From Sphingobacteriia bacterium RIFOXYC2_FULL_35_18 (GTDB taxonomy: Bacteria > Bacteroidota > Bacteroidia > Chitinophagales > Chitinophagaceae): DNA of 64,000 nucleotides. The notes below the pieces were generated by a model. The model made no database searches. It saw only the letters and a program-made list of their open reading frames with translations, and was not told the DNA's origin. This document shows, piece after piece, positions 39,362 through 48,435 of the stretch (positions within the stretch are counted from its first letter, which is position 1; the number at the start of each line of letters is the position of its first letter). Location: positions 124,001 through 188,000 of the forward strand of contig MIAG01000001.1 in assembly GCA_001829005.1 (NCBI GenBank), given 5' to 3'. Position numbers and translations under genes: made by a program.

Positions 39362-40423
39362 TTAGCAAATTTTAGGCCGAACTAGAAATAAAATGGTTAC
39401 TAATGAAAGTAATAACAACATTCCAGTGAGTTGATGCAATTGCGCCATCCACTCAAAACTTCCCCAAATACCGGGCACTATAGTACTACTTGTTAAAACG
39501 GACGCGATCCCTAATACTACTTGAAGCAAAGTAAATATTAAAGGAAACTTTGCGGCACGTTGTAAAGTAGGTGTTTTCGCTTCCTTGAATAATTTAAAAG
39601 ACCAGAATATCATTAACACTAAAATTAGGTAAGCTAAACCTCTGTGTATAAAATGTATCAGCGTAGTATTGTCTATAAAATTCAATAATAAAGGTTGATG
39701 GCTAAATAAATTAGCTGGCACCCATGCTCCATTTATAGTGGGCCAAGTAGCAGCAACATTAGCAGCTTTATGTCCTGCCATTAAAGCCCCATAAATTAAT
39801 TGCAATATCAATAGGCCAATCAACAATAGATTTTGTTTTCTAATCGGTTTACTTTCTACAATATGATTTGCAGGAACCAATAATTTTAAAGCAAACCAAA
39901 AGGTATAACTCAGAAGGCCCAAAGCCAAAATAAAATGCAGCGCTAATCGAGTAGGCTTCACATAAACCGCGTCACCGGTTAATCCACTAGCAACCATGAT
40001 CCAACCCACTAATCCTTGCAATGCCCCTAAAAAAAATAATACTAATAAAGAGCCAACCATTTCTTTTTTAAAAGCTTTCTTTATAATAAAAAAGATGAAC
40101 CCAAATGCAAAAACCAATCCTATTAAACGAGCCCATAAACGATGAAACCATTCCCAGAAAAAAATGAATTTGAAATCATCCAATTGAAATTCAAAATTCA
40201 ATAACTGAAACTGTGGGGTCTGTTTGTATTTAGCAAATTCAGTTAACCAAGCTGCCTCATTTAATGGAGGCAATGTGCCTGTAATCACTTCCCATTGCGT
40301 GATAGACAATCCACTTCCAGTTAATCTAGTTATTCCTCCCAATGCTATTTGAATAATGGTCATCCCTACACCAATCAATAACCAAATAGCTACTTGCCTA
40401 TTAGAACGATCTATTGCTATCAT
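39362..40423 (-). CDS. ctaA: Heme A synthase (COX15/CtaA)
   Basis: CtaA oxidises heme O to heme A for cytochrome oxidase. The 353-residue protein shows seven to eight transmembrane helices and the family motifs GGITRLTGSGLSITQWEVITG near the N-terminus, WEWFHRLWARLIG, AGHKAANVAATWPTINGAWVP and FIHRGLAYL. The conserved heme His residues are in these stretches. The start at 40423 (MIAIDRSNR) is preferred over a codon 42 bases upstream. Confidence 0.92.
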   Translation of the reverse strand: MIAIDRSNRQVAIWLLIGVGMTIIQIALGGITRLTGSGLSITQWEVITGTLPPLNEAAWLTEFAKYKQTPQFQLLNFEFQLDDFKFIFFWEWFHRLWARLIGLVFAFGFIFFIIKKAFKKEMVGSLLVLFFLGALQGLVGWIMVASGLTGDAVYVKPTRLALHFILALGLLSYTFWFALKLLVPANHIVESKPIRKQNLLLIGLLILQLIYGALMAGHKAANVAATWPTINGAWVPANLFSHQPLLLNFIDNTTLIHFIHRGLAYLILVLMIFWSFKLFKEAKTPTLQRAAKFPLIFTLLQVVLGIASVLTSSTIVPGIWGSFEWMAQLHQLTGMLLLLSLVTILFLVRPKIC

Positions 40424-40490
40424 ATTTTGAGTGTTTCCGCGTTTATGCAAAGGTATAACACACAAACTTCGGAATTGATTGATGTTTAAG

Positions 40491-40498
40491 TAGTTTTA
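40491..40498 (+). promoter_or_regulatory. -7 box TAGTTTTA of rnhB, four bases from ATG
   Basis: TAGTTTTA fits TAnnTTTG except at the last base and ends exactly four bases before the rnhB ATG, like several other genes here. No consensus -33 is visible. Confidence 0.4.
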
Positions 40499-40502
40499 CC
40501 AA

Positions 40503-41102
40503 ATGTTACCCGCTTTTTACCAAGAAAACCGAATTGAAGCTGGCTGCGATGAAGCTGGCAGAGGTTGTTATGCTGGTCCTGTGTTTGCCGCAGCAGTTAT
40601 TTTACCTACTAACTTTAAACATCCTTTGTTAAATGACAGCAAACAAGTAGGTGCTAAACAGCGTAAAATTTTAAGAGAAGTAATTGAGTCTAATGCCATT
40701 GCTTGGTCAGTAGCAAGTATAGATGCAGAAGAAATTGATCGAATCAATATTTTAAAAGCCAGTTTTAAAGCCATGCATATGGCTATTGATCAATTAAAAG
40801 TAAAACCGGAATTTTTATTGATTGATGGAAATCGTTTTCCTGCATATAAAAAAATTCCGCATTTGTGTATTGTGAAAGGAGATGGTAAATATGCTTCTAT
40901 TGCTGCAGCTAGTATTTTAGCGAAAACCTATAGAGATGCCTATATGGAAAAAATTCATGCGCAGTTTCCGCAATACGGTTGGAATAGTAACAAAGGATAC
41001 GGCACATTAGAACACCGATTAGCTATTGAGGCTAATGGTCTTTGCCAACACCATAGAAGAAGTTTTAATATCAGTCCTACCCAAATAGAAATGCCTTTTT
41101 AG
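40503..41102 (+). CDS. rnhB: Ribonuclease HII
   Basis: RNase HII removes RNA from RNA-DNA hybrids and single ribonucleotides. In 199 residues it shows GCDEAGRGCYAGPVFAAAVIL with the first catalytic Asp and Glu, an Asp in LLIDGN, and ILAKTYRD with the last catalytic Asp. It overlaps the stop of the convergent tsaC by four bases. Confidence 0.95.
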   Translation: MLPAFYQENRIEAGCDEAGRGCYAGPVFAAAVILPTNFKHPLLNDSKQVGAKQRKILREVIESNAIAWSVASIDAEEIDRINILKASFKAMHMAIDQLKVKPEFLLIDGNRFPAYKKIPHLCIVKGDGKYASIAAASILAKTYRDAYMEKIHAQFPQYGWNSNKGYGTLEHRLAIEANGLCQHHRRSFNISPTQIEMPF

Positions 41103-41713
41103 TTTGCATCATCCCATATTCCAGCCCCCATTCGCACTAACTCATAAGGATCTTTAGTGCAATCAATAATTGTGGAGGGTATCATCCCACCATTACCTCC
41201 ATGTATTACAATGTCTACTAGTTTTTCAAAGTTTTCATACATAATGTCCGGATCTGTGTATTCTTCAACCATTTCACCTGGAAGCGAAGCAGACAACAAA
41301 GGATGCCCCAATTCTGCAACAATGGTTCTTGCAATATTATTATCTGGAATCCTAAGCCCGATGGTGCTTTTTTTATTCTGCAAAATTTTGGGTACTTCTT
41401 TACTAGCCGGCAAGATGAATGTGTACGGACCTGGTAAATGACTTTTTAGCAACCGATACAAAGGTGTATCCGTTGTTTTGCAATACTTACTCAAATCACT
41501 TAAATCGTTACAAATAAAGCTGAGCTGGGCTTTAGCAGGATCCACTTGTTTAATTCTTGCAATCCTTTCTACTGCTTTTGGTTGAAAAATATCACATCCC
41601 AATCCATAAATGGTGTCGGTGGGATAAATAATCACCCCTCCAGATAATAAACAGTCTACTACTGTTTTTATATGACGGGGATTGGGATTATCTGGGTGTA
41701 TATGAAGCAGCAT
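41099..41713 (-). CDS. tsaC: Threonylcarbamoyl-AMP synthase (YrdC/Sua5 type)
   Basis: TsaC makes threonylcarbamoyl-AMP from threonine, bicarbonate and ATP for the t6A modification of tRNA. GGVIIYPTDTIYGLGCD near residue 30 is the YrdC signature, with IGLRIPDN later. At 204 residues it is a YrdC-type protein without the Sua5 C-terminal domain. A TAACTTTA box ends three bases before the ATG. Confidence 0.9.
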   Translation of the reverse strand: MLLHIHPDNPNPRHIKTVVDCLLSGGVIIYPTDTIYGLGCDIFQPKAVERIARIKQVDPAKAQLSFICNDLSDLSKYCKTTDTPLYRLLKSHLPGPYTFILPASKEVPKILQNKKSTIGLRIPDNNIARTIVAELGHPLLSASLPGEMVEEYTDPDIMYENFEKLVDIVIHGGNGGMIPSTIIDCTKDPYELVRMGAGIWDDAN

Positions 41714-41737
41714 ACATAAAGTTACTTAAAAAACGAA

Positions 41738-41753
41738 GGCGGTTTTAGCCGCC
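41738..41753 (-). terminator. Hairpin followed by T-run upstream of tsaC
   Basis: GGCGG / CCGCC with a six-base loop; the minus strand continues TTCG then six T. It could terminate a short minus-strand RNA from the 274-base intergenic region. It lies upstream of the tsaC -7 box, so it need not affect tsaC. Confidence 0.45.
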
Positions 41754-41870
41754 CTCTGTTTGTTTGTAACCCCTGGTTAAAAAATACATCTTGACAAAGT
41801 AGTCACCCTTCATAAAGATGGAGGATAAAATTAACGGAACACCTGACTATACTTTAGCGCAGTTCTAGCC

Positions 41871-41893
41871 AAAAAAAACCGTGATTTAACGGT
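41871..41893 (-). terminator. Second hairpin with eight-base U-run in the same intergenic region
   Basis: ACCGT, six-base loop, ACGGT, then eight T on the minus strand. It may end a minus-strand RNA, for example read-through from korB. No gene ends near it on that strand. Confidence 0.5.
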
Positions 41894-41952
41894 ATGAAAA
41901 TCGTATAATTAATAAATTATATTCAATTTTTTTTAGTTACTTCATATTGCTG

Positions 41953-41979
41953 TTTAGTAATACCCCCGATTTTACTAAA
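41953..41979. promoter_or_regulatory. 8-bp inverted repeat before the NarL-type regulator gene
   Basis: TTTAGTAA and TTACTAAA (perfect 8-base arms, 11-base spacer) lie eight bases before the ATG of the response regulator gene. It could be an operator for autoregulation or an mRNA stem-loop near the start codon. Confidence 0.4.
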
Positions 41980-41987
41980 ACAACCGT

Positions 41988-42641
41988 ATGAAGAAAATCG
42001 TTTTGGTAGACGACCACATCCTTTTGAGGAATGGGCTCGCTGGAATTATTGCTGGTTTCGACAATTTCAATGTATTGTTTGAAGCCAACAATGGAAGTCA
42101 TTTTATTGAACAACTAGATCCAAGCAACTTACCCGATATCGTGTTGTTAGATATAACAATGCCGATAATGAACGGCTTTGAAACAGCGGAATGGATTTTC
42201 AATAATCATCCCAGCATTAAAGTAATGGTCTTAAGTATGCTTAACGATGAACGAACCATTATTAAGATGCTAAAATTTGGTGCAATGGGGTATATGACCA
42301 AGGACACCGACCCAAAAGAGTTAAACAGAGCATTGAATGAGCTCTACAATAAGGGTATCTATTTTAATCAATTGCTTTGCCAGAACTTGGTTCATTCTGT
42401 AAGAAATGGCTTAGAAGAACCCAATGACGAATACCAAATTTTCTTGAACCTTCCAGAAAGAGAAAAAGAATTCTTAAAGTTATTAGCCACCGACTTAACA
42501 TTAAAGGAGATTGCAGCCAAAATGAATTTAAGCCCTAGAACCATTGATGGTTATAGAGATAATTTATTTGAGAAAGTGAAAGTAAGCAACCGAGTTGGAT
42601 TGGTATTATTTGCTCTTAGAAACAACCTTATCCATCTATAG
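41988..42641 (+). CDS. NarL/LuxR-type response regulator (orphan)
   Basis: A 217-residue response regulator. The receiver domain (1-120) has Asp8-Asp9 and phospho-acceptor Asp55 in IVLLDITMP. The C-terminal GerE/LuxR helix-turn-helix (about 150-210) contains LTLKEIAAKMNLSPRTIDGYRDNLF. No histidine kinase is adjacent, so its partner lies elsewhere. The intergenic region before it (274 bases) holds three hairpins and no other gene. Confidence 0.9.
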   Translation: MKKIVLVDDHILLRNGLAGIIAGFDNFNVLFEANNGSHFIEQLDPSNLPDIVLLDITMPIMNGFETAEWIFNNHPSIKVMVLSMLNDERTIIKMLKFGAMGYMTKDTDPKELNRALNELYNKGIYFNQLLCQNLVHSVRNGLEEPNDEYQIFLNLPEREKEFLKLLATDLTLKEIAAKMNLSPRTIDGYRDNLFEKVKVSNRVGLVLFALRNNLIHL

Positions 42642-42643
42642 TG

Positions 42644-43684
42644 TTAGTCTTTAATTTCCCAAACTTCTCTACCGCGCAACAATTGATCTAAATTTCCTTT
42701 CCCTTTAGAAGTAATGGTTTCTTCAATTTGCAAAGCCATCATATCTTCATAACAGGGGCGCTCTGTTTCATAAAAAACACCAAACGGTCGGGGGAATTGA
42801 AAATTAGATTGATGTGGATCATCAAACATTCTGATTAATGTTTGAGCCTTATAAAAATCTTTTTCGTCGTGAATCCAACAATCGTCTGCACTAAAATTGT
42901 CACCTAATTCAACTACTTCTGGTTGCAATCCATTTAAGCGAATCCCTTTGTTTTGATTGGCACCAAATACCAATGGCTTTCCTTGTTCTAAGAACAAATC
43001 ATGATCTGCTTTAGAAGACTTTTCAGTGAAAATTTCAAAAGCCCCGTCATTAAAAATATTACAGTTCTGATAAATTTCTAAGAAAGAGGCCCCCTTATGT
43101 TGATGAGAACGCGTTAATAAAGTTTGCAAGTGTTTAGGATCACGATCCATTGAACGTGCAATAAATGTAGCATCTGCTCCCATTGCTAATGCCAAAGGAT
43201 TAAATGGATGATCAATGCTACCAAAAGGAGTACTCTTAGTAATTTTATTGGTTTCAGAAGTGGGTGAATATTGTCCCTTCGTTAAACCATAAATCTGGTT
43301 ATTGAAGAGCATAATATTAACATCAAAATTTCTTCTAAGTAAATGAATAGTATGATTACCGCCAATGCTTAATCCATCTCCATCACCAGTAACAATCCAC
43401 ACGCTTAATTCTGGACGAGTGGCTTTCAATCCACTAGCAATAGCAGTAGCTCTTCCATGAATACTGTGCATGCCAAATGTATTCATATAATAAGGGAAAC
43501 GGCTGCTACATCCAATTCCACTGATGATTACAATATTTTCTTTGGGAACACCAATGCCTGGCATTATTTTTTGAACCTGCGCCAAAATAGAATAGTCACC
43601 ACAACCAGGGCACCAACGCACTTCTTGATCGGTTGCAAAATCTTTTGCGGTTAAAGTGGGTACTGCTATAGTTTCTGTAGACAT
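42644..43684 (-). CDS. korB: 2-oxoacid:ferredoxin oxidoreductase beta subunit
   Basis: This is the thiamine diphosphate-binding beta subunit of a 2-oxoacid (probably 2-oxoglutarate or pyruvate) ferredoxin oxidoreductase. RWCPGCGDYSI carries the TPP/Fe-S region motif, and GDGDGLSIGGNHTIHLLRRN with NNQIYGLTKGQYSPTS is the TPP/Mg site. At 346 residues it is normal. The alpha subunit gene, usually adjacent, is absent from the window. The upstream gene ends three bases before its ATG. Confidence 0.88.
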   Translation of the reverse strand: MSTETIAVPTLTAKDFATDQEVRWCPGCGDYSILAQVQKIMPGIGVPKENIVIISGIGCSSRFPYYMNTFGMHSIHGRATAIASGLKATRPELSVWIVTGDGDGLSIGGNHTIHLLRRNFDVNIMLFNNQIYGLTKGQYSPTSETNKITKSTPFGSIDHPFNPLALAMGADATFIARSMDRDPKHLQTLLTRSHQHKGASFLEIYQNCNIFNDGAFEIFTEKSSKADHDLFLEQGKPLVFGANQNKGIRLNGLQPEVVELGDNFSADDCWIHDEKDFYKAQTLIRMFDDPHQSNFQFPRPFGVFYETERPCYEDMMALQIEETITSKGKGNLDQLLRGREVWEIKD

Positions 43685-43687
43685 TGT

Positions 43688-44032
43688 TTATTGTTTAATT
43701 AGTTCTTCCCAATATTCTGCTGCTCTTCTTGTATGAGGAATTACAATAGTTCCACCAACAATGTTGGCAACAGCAAAAATTTCATACATTTCTTCGGTAG
43801 TTACGCCCAATTCAAAACTCTTCCCTAAATGGTATTTAATACAATCATCACAACGCAATACCATACTAGCTACTAAGCCCAACATTTCTTTGGTTTTTTT
43901 ATCCAAAGCACCTTCGTCATAGGTATTGGTATCTAAGTTCCAAAGACGCTTCATCACTAAATTATTCTTGCTCAGAATCACTTCATTCATTCGCTCTCTA
44001 TAGCTATTGAATTCATTCACCATTTCGCTCAT
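43688..44032 (-). CDS. Carboxymuconolactone decarboxylase/AhpD-like protein
   Basis: A 114-residue AhpD-like fold. RCDDCIKYHLGKSFELGVT contains the CxxC and following His that define redox-active AhpD-type members, which may reduce peroxides or act in thiol transfer. The frame extends to 44083, but MSEMVNEFNSYRERM at 44032 fits the normal start. It is coupled to korB three bases downstream, so it may protect or serve the oxidoreductase. That link is inference. Confidence 0.78.
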   Translation of the reverse strand: MSEMVNEFNSYRERMNEVILSKNNLVMKRLWNLDTNTYDEGALDKKTKEMLGLVASMVLRCDDCIKYHLGKSFELGVTTEEMYEIFAVANIVGGTIVIPHTRRAAEYWEELIKQ

Positions 44033-44116
44033 ATATCGGTAATTGTACTGCAAAAATACAGCAGCAATGCTTAGCTGAACCAAATTCTTTGTATTTTAAG
44101 CCTCAAATACTGTCGA

Positions 44117-46267
44117 ATGAAGAAATTTTTACTGTTCCTTTTCCTATTGCCTTTAATGGTATTAGCACAGCAGACTGCTGATTTGGTTAAAATAACCGAT
44201 ATGTACAAAATCAAACAAATGAATAGCATCAGTTTAAGCCCTGATGGTAAACATGCGGTGTTTGTATTAAACAGTATTGAACCCGAAGGCAATAGTAAGT
44301 GGGAATACAAATACACCAATCAATTGTATTTAGTAGCAGCGGATGGTTCTTCAACTCCTAGGGCATTAACTTATAAAGAAAATGCAAGCCAACCCATATG
44401 GAGCCCCGACGGTAAAAAAATTGCTTTTGTAAGAGCAGTGGATGGCAAGCCACAAATCTTTTTATTGTCTTTAGCGGGAGGTGAGCCGGTACAAATAACT
44501 AAGTTTCGATACGGTGCCAGCAGCCCTCAGTTTAGCCCAGATGGAAGCCAACTATTATTTAGTGCATCCGTTTCATTGGCAGATATGCTAAAAGACAAAG
44601 AACTCAACCCAACTGCAGCGGTTCCAAAATGGCCAGCAGAGAAACCTGGATTTGAACAGAATCAATTCCTTCAACCCAATAAAGCCCTACCCAATCCAGA
44701 TGGAACAACAGAAGAAATAAGGGCTTATTTAGCTTTGAATGTGGCAGAGAAAAAAGCCAAAGTCATCAATAAATTGAATTTCCAAGAAGAAGCCACTACT
44801 TCGGGCGACCAATCTTTTGCACATTTATTTGTTGTTGCTGCTGAAGCAGGATCAATGCCTAAAGCCGTTACACAAGGCTTTCATAGATTTGGGGGTGCGA
44901 GTTTTACACCTGATGGCAAACAAATTATTTTTACAGGAAATACCGATAATTCACAACATCCAGATCGTGCTTTAGAAAGTCAAGTATTCATGGTGAACAC
45001 GGATGGCTCTGGTATGAAACAGCTATTGGGTGATGTAGGTAAATCTTATTCCAGCCCTTCTGTTTCACCATCCGGAAAATGGTTGGCAGTACAAGTGGGT
45101 ACTGTTTCTTTTGTGAATGTGCCAGAATTAGCAGTGATGCCTTTGAACGGAACTGTAACAGATTTAGTAATGTTGCCCTTTGATAGAAACAAGGGTGGTA
45201 TTACTTGGAGCAAAGATGAACAGCATATTTATTTTACTTCACAAAGCAATGGTGGTGCGCCTATTTTTCGCATCAATGTAAAAACAAAAAAATCAGAACA
45301 GCTTACAGAAACCGATGCAGGCATCAGTAGTTTTTCCATGAAAGCAGATAAGCTTGTTTTTGTAAAAACAGCAGTAGCCAATCCATTTGAATTATACACG
45401 ATTGATCTGAATGGTAAAAACGAAAAACGCATCAGCAGTTTTAATTATGATTGGGTCAGTAAAAAACAATTGAGTTTCCCAGAAAAAAGAACATTCAAAA
45501 ACGAAAAGGGACTCACTGTTGAATATTGGATTATGAAACCGGCTAATTATGTAGCAGGCAAAAAATATCCAACTATTTTAAATATTCACGGAGGTCCTTC
45601 TGCTATGTGGGGACCTGGTGAAAGCTCTATGTGGCATGAGTTTCAGTACTATGCTGCTAAGGGTTATGCGATTGTTTATGGCAACCCAAGAGGTTCAGGT
45701 GGATATGGCGAAGAATTCCTAAGAGCGAATGTTAATGATTGGGGTGCAGGGCCAACTTCAGATGTTTTAACTTCTGTAGACTTGGCAACAAAAGAAGGAT
45801 TCATTGATACTTCAAGATTAGCAGTAACAGGTGGTTCTTATGCAGGTTATTTAGTGGCATGGATCATCAGCCACGATCAACGCTTTAAAGCAGCTTGTGC
45901 TCAAAGAGGCGTATACGATTTAGGTACTTTCTTTGGAGAAGGAAATGCATGGAGATTGGTGCCTAATTATTTTGGCGGCTACCCTTGGGAAGAAAAAACC
46001 AGGCCTACTTTATTCCGTGAATCGCCCATTAATTATGTAGATAAAATACATACTCCCTTTATCATTTTCCACGGCGAGAACGATTTAAGAACTGGGGTTA
46101 TTCAAAGTGAAATGCTCTACAAAAGTTTAAAGGTCTTGGGCCGAACCGTAGAGTACGTAAGGCATCCAGGCGGTACGCATGAATTAACACGCACGGGTAA
46201 TAATCGCCAACGCGTAGACCAAATGCTGAGAACAATAGAATTTTTTGATCGGTTTATTAAACATTAA
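44117..46267 (+). CDS. S9 family peptidase (prolyl oligopeptidase/acylaminoacyl-peptidase type), exported
   Basis: A 716-residue serine peptidase with signal peptide MKKFLLFLFLLPLMVLAQQ. An N-terminal beta-propeller (about 40-410, with ISLSPDGKHAVFV and SPDGKKIAFVR repeats) precedes an alpha/beta-hydrolase domain with Ser574 in TGGSYAGYL, Asp656 in HGENDLRTG and His688 in GGTHELTRTG. It should hydrolyse short peptides in the periplasm. It overlaps serS tail-to-tail by four bases. Confidence 0.93.
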   Translation: MKKFLLFLFLLPLMVLAQQTADLVKITDMYKIKQMNSISLSPDGKHAVFVLNSIEPEGNSKWEYKYTNQLYLVAADGSSTPRALTYKENASQPIWSPDGKKIAFVRAVDGKPQIFLLSLAGGEPVQITKFRYGASSPQFSPDGSQLLFSASVSLADMLKDKELNPTAAVPKWPAEKPGFEQNQFLQPNKALPNPDGTTEEIRAYLALNVAEKKAKVINKLNFQEEATTSGDQSFAHLFVVAAEAGSMPKAVTQGFHRFGGASFTPDGKQIIFTGNTDNSQHPDRALESQVFMVNTDGSGMKQLLGDVGKSYSSPSVSPSGKWLAVQVGTVSFVNVPELAVMPLNGTVTDLVMLPFDRNKGGITWSKDEQHIYFTSQSNGGAPIFRINVKTKKSEQLTETDAGISSFSMKADKLVFVKTAVANPFELYTIDLNGKNEKRISSFNYDWVSKKQLSFPEKRTFKNEKGLTVEYWIMKPANYVAGKKYPTILNIHGGPSAMWGPGESSMWHEFQYYAAKGYAIVYGNPRGSGGYGEEFLRANVNDWGAGPTSDVLTSVDLATKEGFIDTSRLAVTGGSYAGYLVAWIISHDQRFKAACAQRGVYDLGTFFGEGNAWRLVPNYFGGYPWEEKTRPTLFRESPINYVDKIHTPFIIFHGENDLRTGVIQSEMLYKSLKVLGRTVEYVRHPGGTHELTRTGNNRQRVDQMLRTIEFFDRFIKH

Positions 46268-47532
46268 ATTGTAGCCGCACCAAAATAAGACTGCAATGCT
46301 GCAGGAATATTGATGCCTTCTGGTGTTTGATTGTTCTCTAACAAACATGCAACAATGCGGGGTAATGCTAATGAACTGCCGTTGAGGGTATGCACCAGTT
46401 GAGTTTTACCATCTGCACCTTTGAATCTGCATTTCATTCTGTTGGCTTGGTAACTTTCAAAATTGCTGACACTGCTCACTTCTAACCAACGGTCTTGTGC
46501 AGCGCTGTATACTTCAAAATCGTAAGTGATGGCACTGGTAAAGCCCATGTCTCCACCACATAAACGAAGTATGCGATAAGGGAGTTCTAATGACTGTAAT
46601 AATTTTTCAACATGCAAGACCATTTCATCCAAGGTTTCATAACTCTTATTGGGGTGCACAATTTGAATGATTTCTACTTTTTCAAATTGGTGTAAACGAT
46701 TTAATCCGCGCACGTCTTTTCCGTAACTGCCCGCTTCTCTTCTAAAGCAAGGAGAATAAGCCGTCATCTTTACAGGGAAATCGCATTCTTTTAAAATGGT
46801 ATCTCTATACACATTAGTAACAGGCACTTCTGCAGTTGGAATCAAATAAAAATCGTCTTGGGTTGCATGGTACATCTGCCCTTCCTTATCGGGTAATTGC
46901 CCTGTAGCGTAAGCAGAGTCTGCATTTACCATGAATGGTGGTAAATATTCGGTATATCCAGCTGCTGTATTGAAATCTAAAAAATACTGAATTAATGAAC
47001 GTTGTAATTTGGCTCCCTTACCTATATATACGGGGAATCCGCTACCCGTAATTTTATTGCCCAATTCAAAATTGATCAAATTGAATTTAGTAGTGAGGTC
47101 CCAATGGGGAACGGAGCCCTCGGCTAGTGTTGGCATTGATCCCCCTGTTCTAACTATTTCATTTTCTTCTGGCGTTTTACCTTCTGGAACCATATCCGCA
47201 GGAAGATTAGGTAATTGCACCAATTGATTGGCCAACTCCTTTTCTAATTGGGCCATTTGCTCTTTCAAAGGTTCTAATGTTTGCTTCCAATTGGCCACAT
47301 TTTGTTTAATGTTTTCAGCCCCTTCTTTATCTCCTTTGGCCATTAATTGCCCAATTTCTTTGGATGCTGCATTTACTTTGGCTTGTGTATCGTCAAAAGC
47401 TGCCTGCACTTTTTTGCGCTCATCATCTGTTTGAATGATGGCATCTACCAGTTCTGGCTGTTTAAAATGCTTCTTTGCTAACAACTGCTTCACTCTTTCT
47501 GGGGCTGCTTTTAATACACTTACCTGTAACAT
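46264..47532 (-). CDS. serS: Seryl-tRNA synthetase
   Basis: SerS charges tRNA-Ser. The 422-residue protein has the N-terminal coiled-coil arm (about 30-105), motif 2 (CFRREAGSYGKDVRGLNRLHQFEKVE) and motif 3 (HTLNGSSLALPRIVACLLEN). The start at 47532 (MLQVSVLK) matches the family. A frame 16 codons longer is rejected. A TATATTTG box lies 16 bases upstream. Confidence 0.95.
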   Translation of the reverse strand: MLQVSVLKAAPERVKQLLAKKHFKQPELVDAIIQTDDERKKVQAAFDDTQAKVNAASKEIGQLMAKGDKEGAENIKQNVANWKQTLEPLKEQMAQLEKELANQLVQLPNLPADMVPEGKTPEENEIVRTGGSMPTLAEGSVPHWDLTTKFNLINFELGNKITGSGFPVYIGKGAKLQRSLIQYFLDFNTAAGYTEYLPPFMVNADSAYATGQLPDKEGQMYHATQDDFYLIPTAEVPVTNVYRDTILKECDFPVKMTAYSPCFRREAGSYGKDVRGLNRLHQFEKVEIIQIVHPNKSYETLDEMVLHVEKLLQSLELPYRILRLCGGDMGFTSAITYDFEVYSAAQDRWLEVSSVSNFESYQANRMKCRFKGADGKTQLVHTLNGSSLALPRIVACLLENNQTPEGINIPAALQSYFGAATI

Positions 47533-47548
47533 ATTCCTGAATTTGCTG

Positions 47549-47556
47549 CAAATATA
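47549..47556 (-). promoter_or_regulatory. -7 box TATATTTG of serS
   Basis: TATATTTG matches TAnnTTTG on the minus strand and ends 16 bases before the serS ATG. No good TTG is seen at -33. Confidence 0.45.
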
Positions 47557-47592
47557 CCTTATCAGGGTTGATGATGGCATGCCTTGATGGTT

Positions 47593-47600
47593 TACATTTG
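47593..47600 (+). promoter_or_regulatory. -7 box TACATTTG, four bases before ATG of the small gene
   Basis: Perfect TAnnTTTG match ending exactly four bases before the ATG at 47605. A TTG 22 bases upstream is a weak -33 candidate. Predicts a leaderless mRNA. Confidence 0.55.
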
Positions 47601-47604
47601 TGGT

Positions 47605-47949
47605 ATGTTTATTACAGATGACTTAATGCAACGTTGGTGGGCTCTAGAGGCCAAAATGTTAGACCGTTTTGGTAAAAAGCCCGATTTAGAAGCTGTTTTG
47701 TTCTTAATTGGTCTTCAGGAAACTGGATTTATGGCCGAAAAAATATCCAAAGAGCAAAAACAAGATTTGATGCACGTGGCTGTTTGTACTGTGTTGGCTC
47801 AAAGTGGCTATTACTTAGTTGAAGGAAAAGATGAAGAAGGATGGCCTCATTTTGCTCAATTAAAACAATTACCAGAAATGAGCCTACCTGAACAAGAGAA
47901 TTTTATTAAAGATCATGTGCTACTCTATTTTGAGCAATCAGGGTTTTAA
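47605..47949 (+). CDS. Conserved small protein of unknown function
   Basis: A 114-residue cytoplasmic protein with start MFITDDLMQRWWALE at 47605; the frame opens seven codons earlier but the -7 box rules that out. Compositionally it is acidic and helical, with no signal peptide or metal-binding motif. I do not recognise a function. It precedes gcvH by 74 bases. Confidence 0.7.
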   Translation: MFITDDLMQRWWALEAKMLDRFGKKPDLEAVLFLIGLQETGFMAEKISKEQKQDLMHVAVCTVLAQSGYYLVEGKDEEGWPHFAQLKQLPEMSLPEQENFIKDHVLLYFEQSGF

Positions 47950-47972
47950 ATATCTTTATAGCCGATAATTAA

Positions 47973-48003
47973 TTGTATCCCTCCAAATTTTATTCAATAT
48001 TTG
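47973..48003 (+). promoter_or_regulatory. Promoter of gcvH (TTG-N20-AATATTTG)
   Basis: TTG at 47973-47975 and AATATTTG at 47996-48003 have 20-base spacing. The transcript would start near 48009, with a leader of about 15 bases. Confidence 0.5.
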
Positions 48004-48023
48004 CACTATAAAAATACCGCGTT

Positions 48024-48401
48024 ATGAATTTTCCAGCAGAACTACGTTACACCAAAGACCACGAATGGATTAGTATTGAAGGCAATATTGCCACAATCGG
48101 AATTACCGATTTTGCTCAACACGAATTGGGAGACATTGTATATGTAGACATCAATACAGTAGGTAAGGATTTGGCTGCAGAAGAAGTTTTTGGAACTGTT
48201 GAAGCGGTTAAAACCGTGAGTGATTTGTTTTTGCCTTTGGCTGGAACTGTTACAGAGGTAAATACTTTACTAGAAAAGCAACCTGAATTGGTAAATACTG
48301 ACCCTTATGGTGATGGTTGGATGATTAAAATGACGGTTACAGATCCTTCAAGCTTTGAAGGGTTGATGACCAAAGATGCATATGAAGCATTGGTAGGTTA
48401 A
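48024..48401 (+). CDS. gcvH: Glycine cleavage system H protein
   Basis: GcvH carries the aminomethyl group on a lipoyl arm between the glycine cleavage enzymes. At 125 residues it is normal. Lipoylation Lys63 lies in FGTVEAVKTVSDL. No other gcv gene is in the window. The sigma factor gene begins 34 bases after it. Confidence 0.94.
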   Translation: MNFPAELRYTKDHEWISIEGNIATIGITDFAQHELGDIVYVDINTVGKDLAAEEVFGTVEAVKTVSDLFLPLAGTVTEVNTLLEKQPELVNTDPYGDGWMIKMTVTDPSSFEGLMTKDAYEALVG

Positions 48402-48435
48402 CCTACACGAATTCAATATATCCTATAATTAATAT

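Noticed and set aside
41745..41789. 14-codon minus-strand ORF ending in the hairpin upstream of tsaC, a possible leader peptide
   Set aside because: tsaC has its own TAACTTTA box (41717-41724) downstream of the hairpin, so the hairpin need not lie in its mRNA. The ORF has no promising codon bias.
47533..47580. 16-codon extension of SerS
   Set aside because: It runs into the upstream intergenic region, past the -7 box; the family start is MLQVSVLK.
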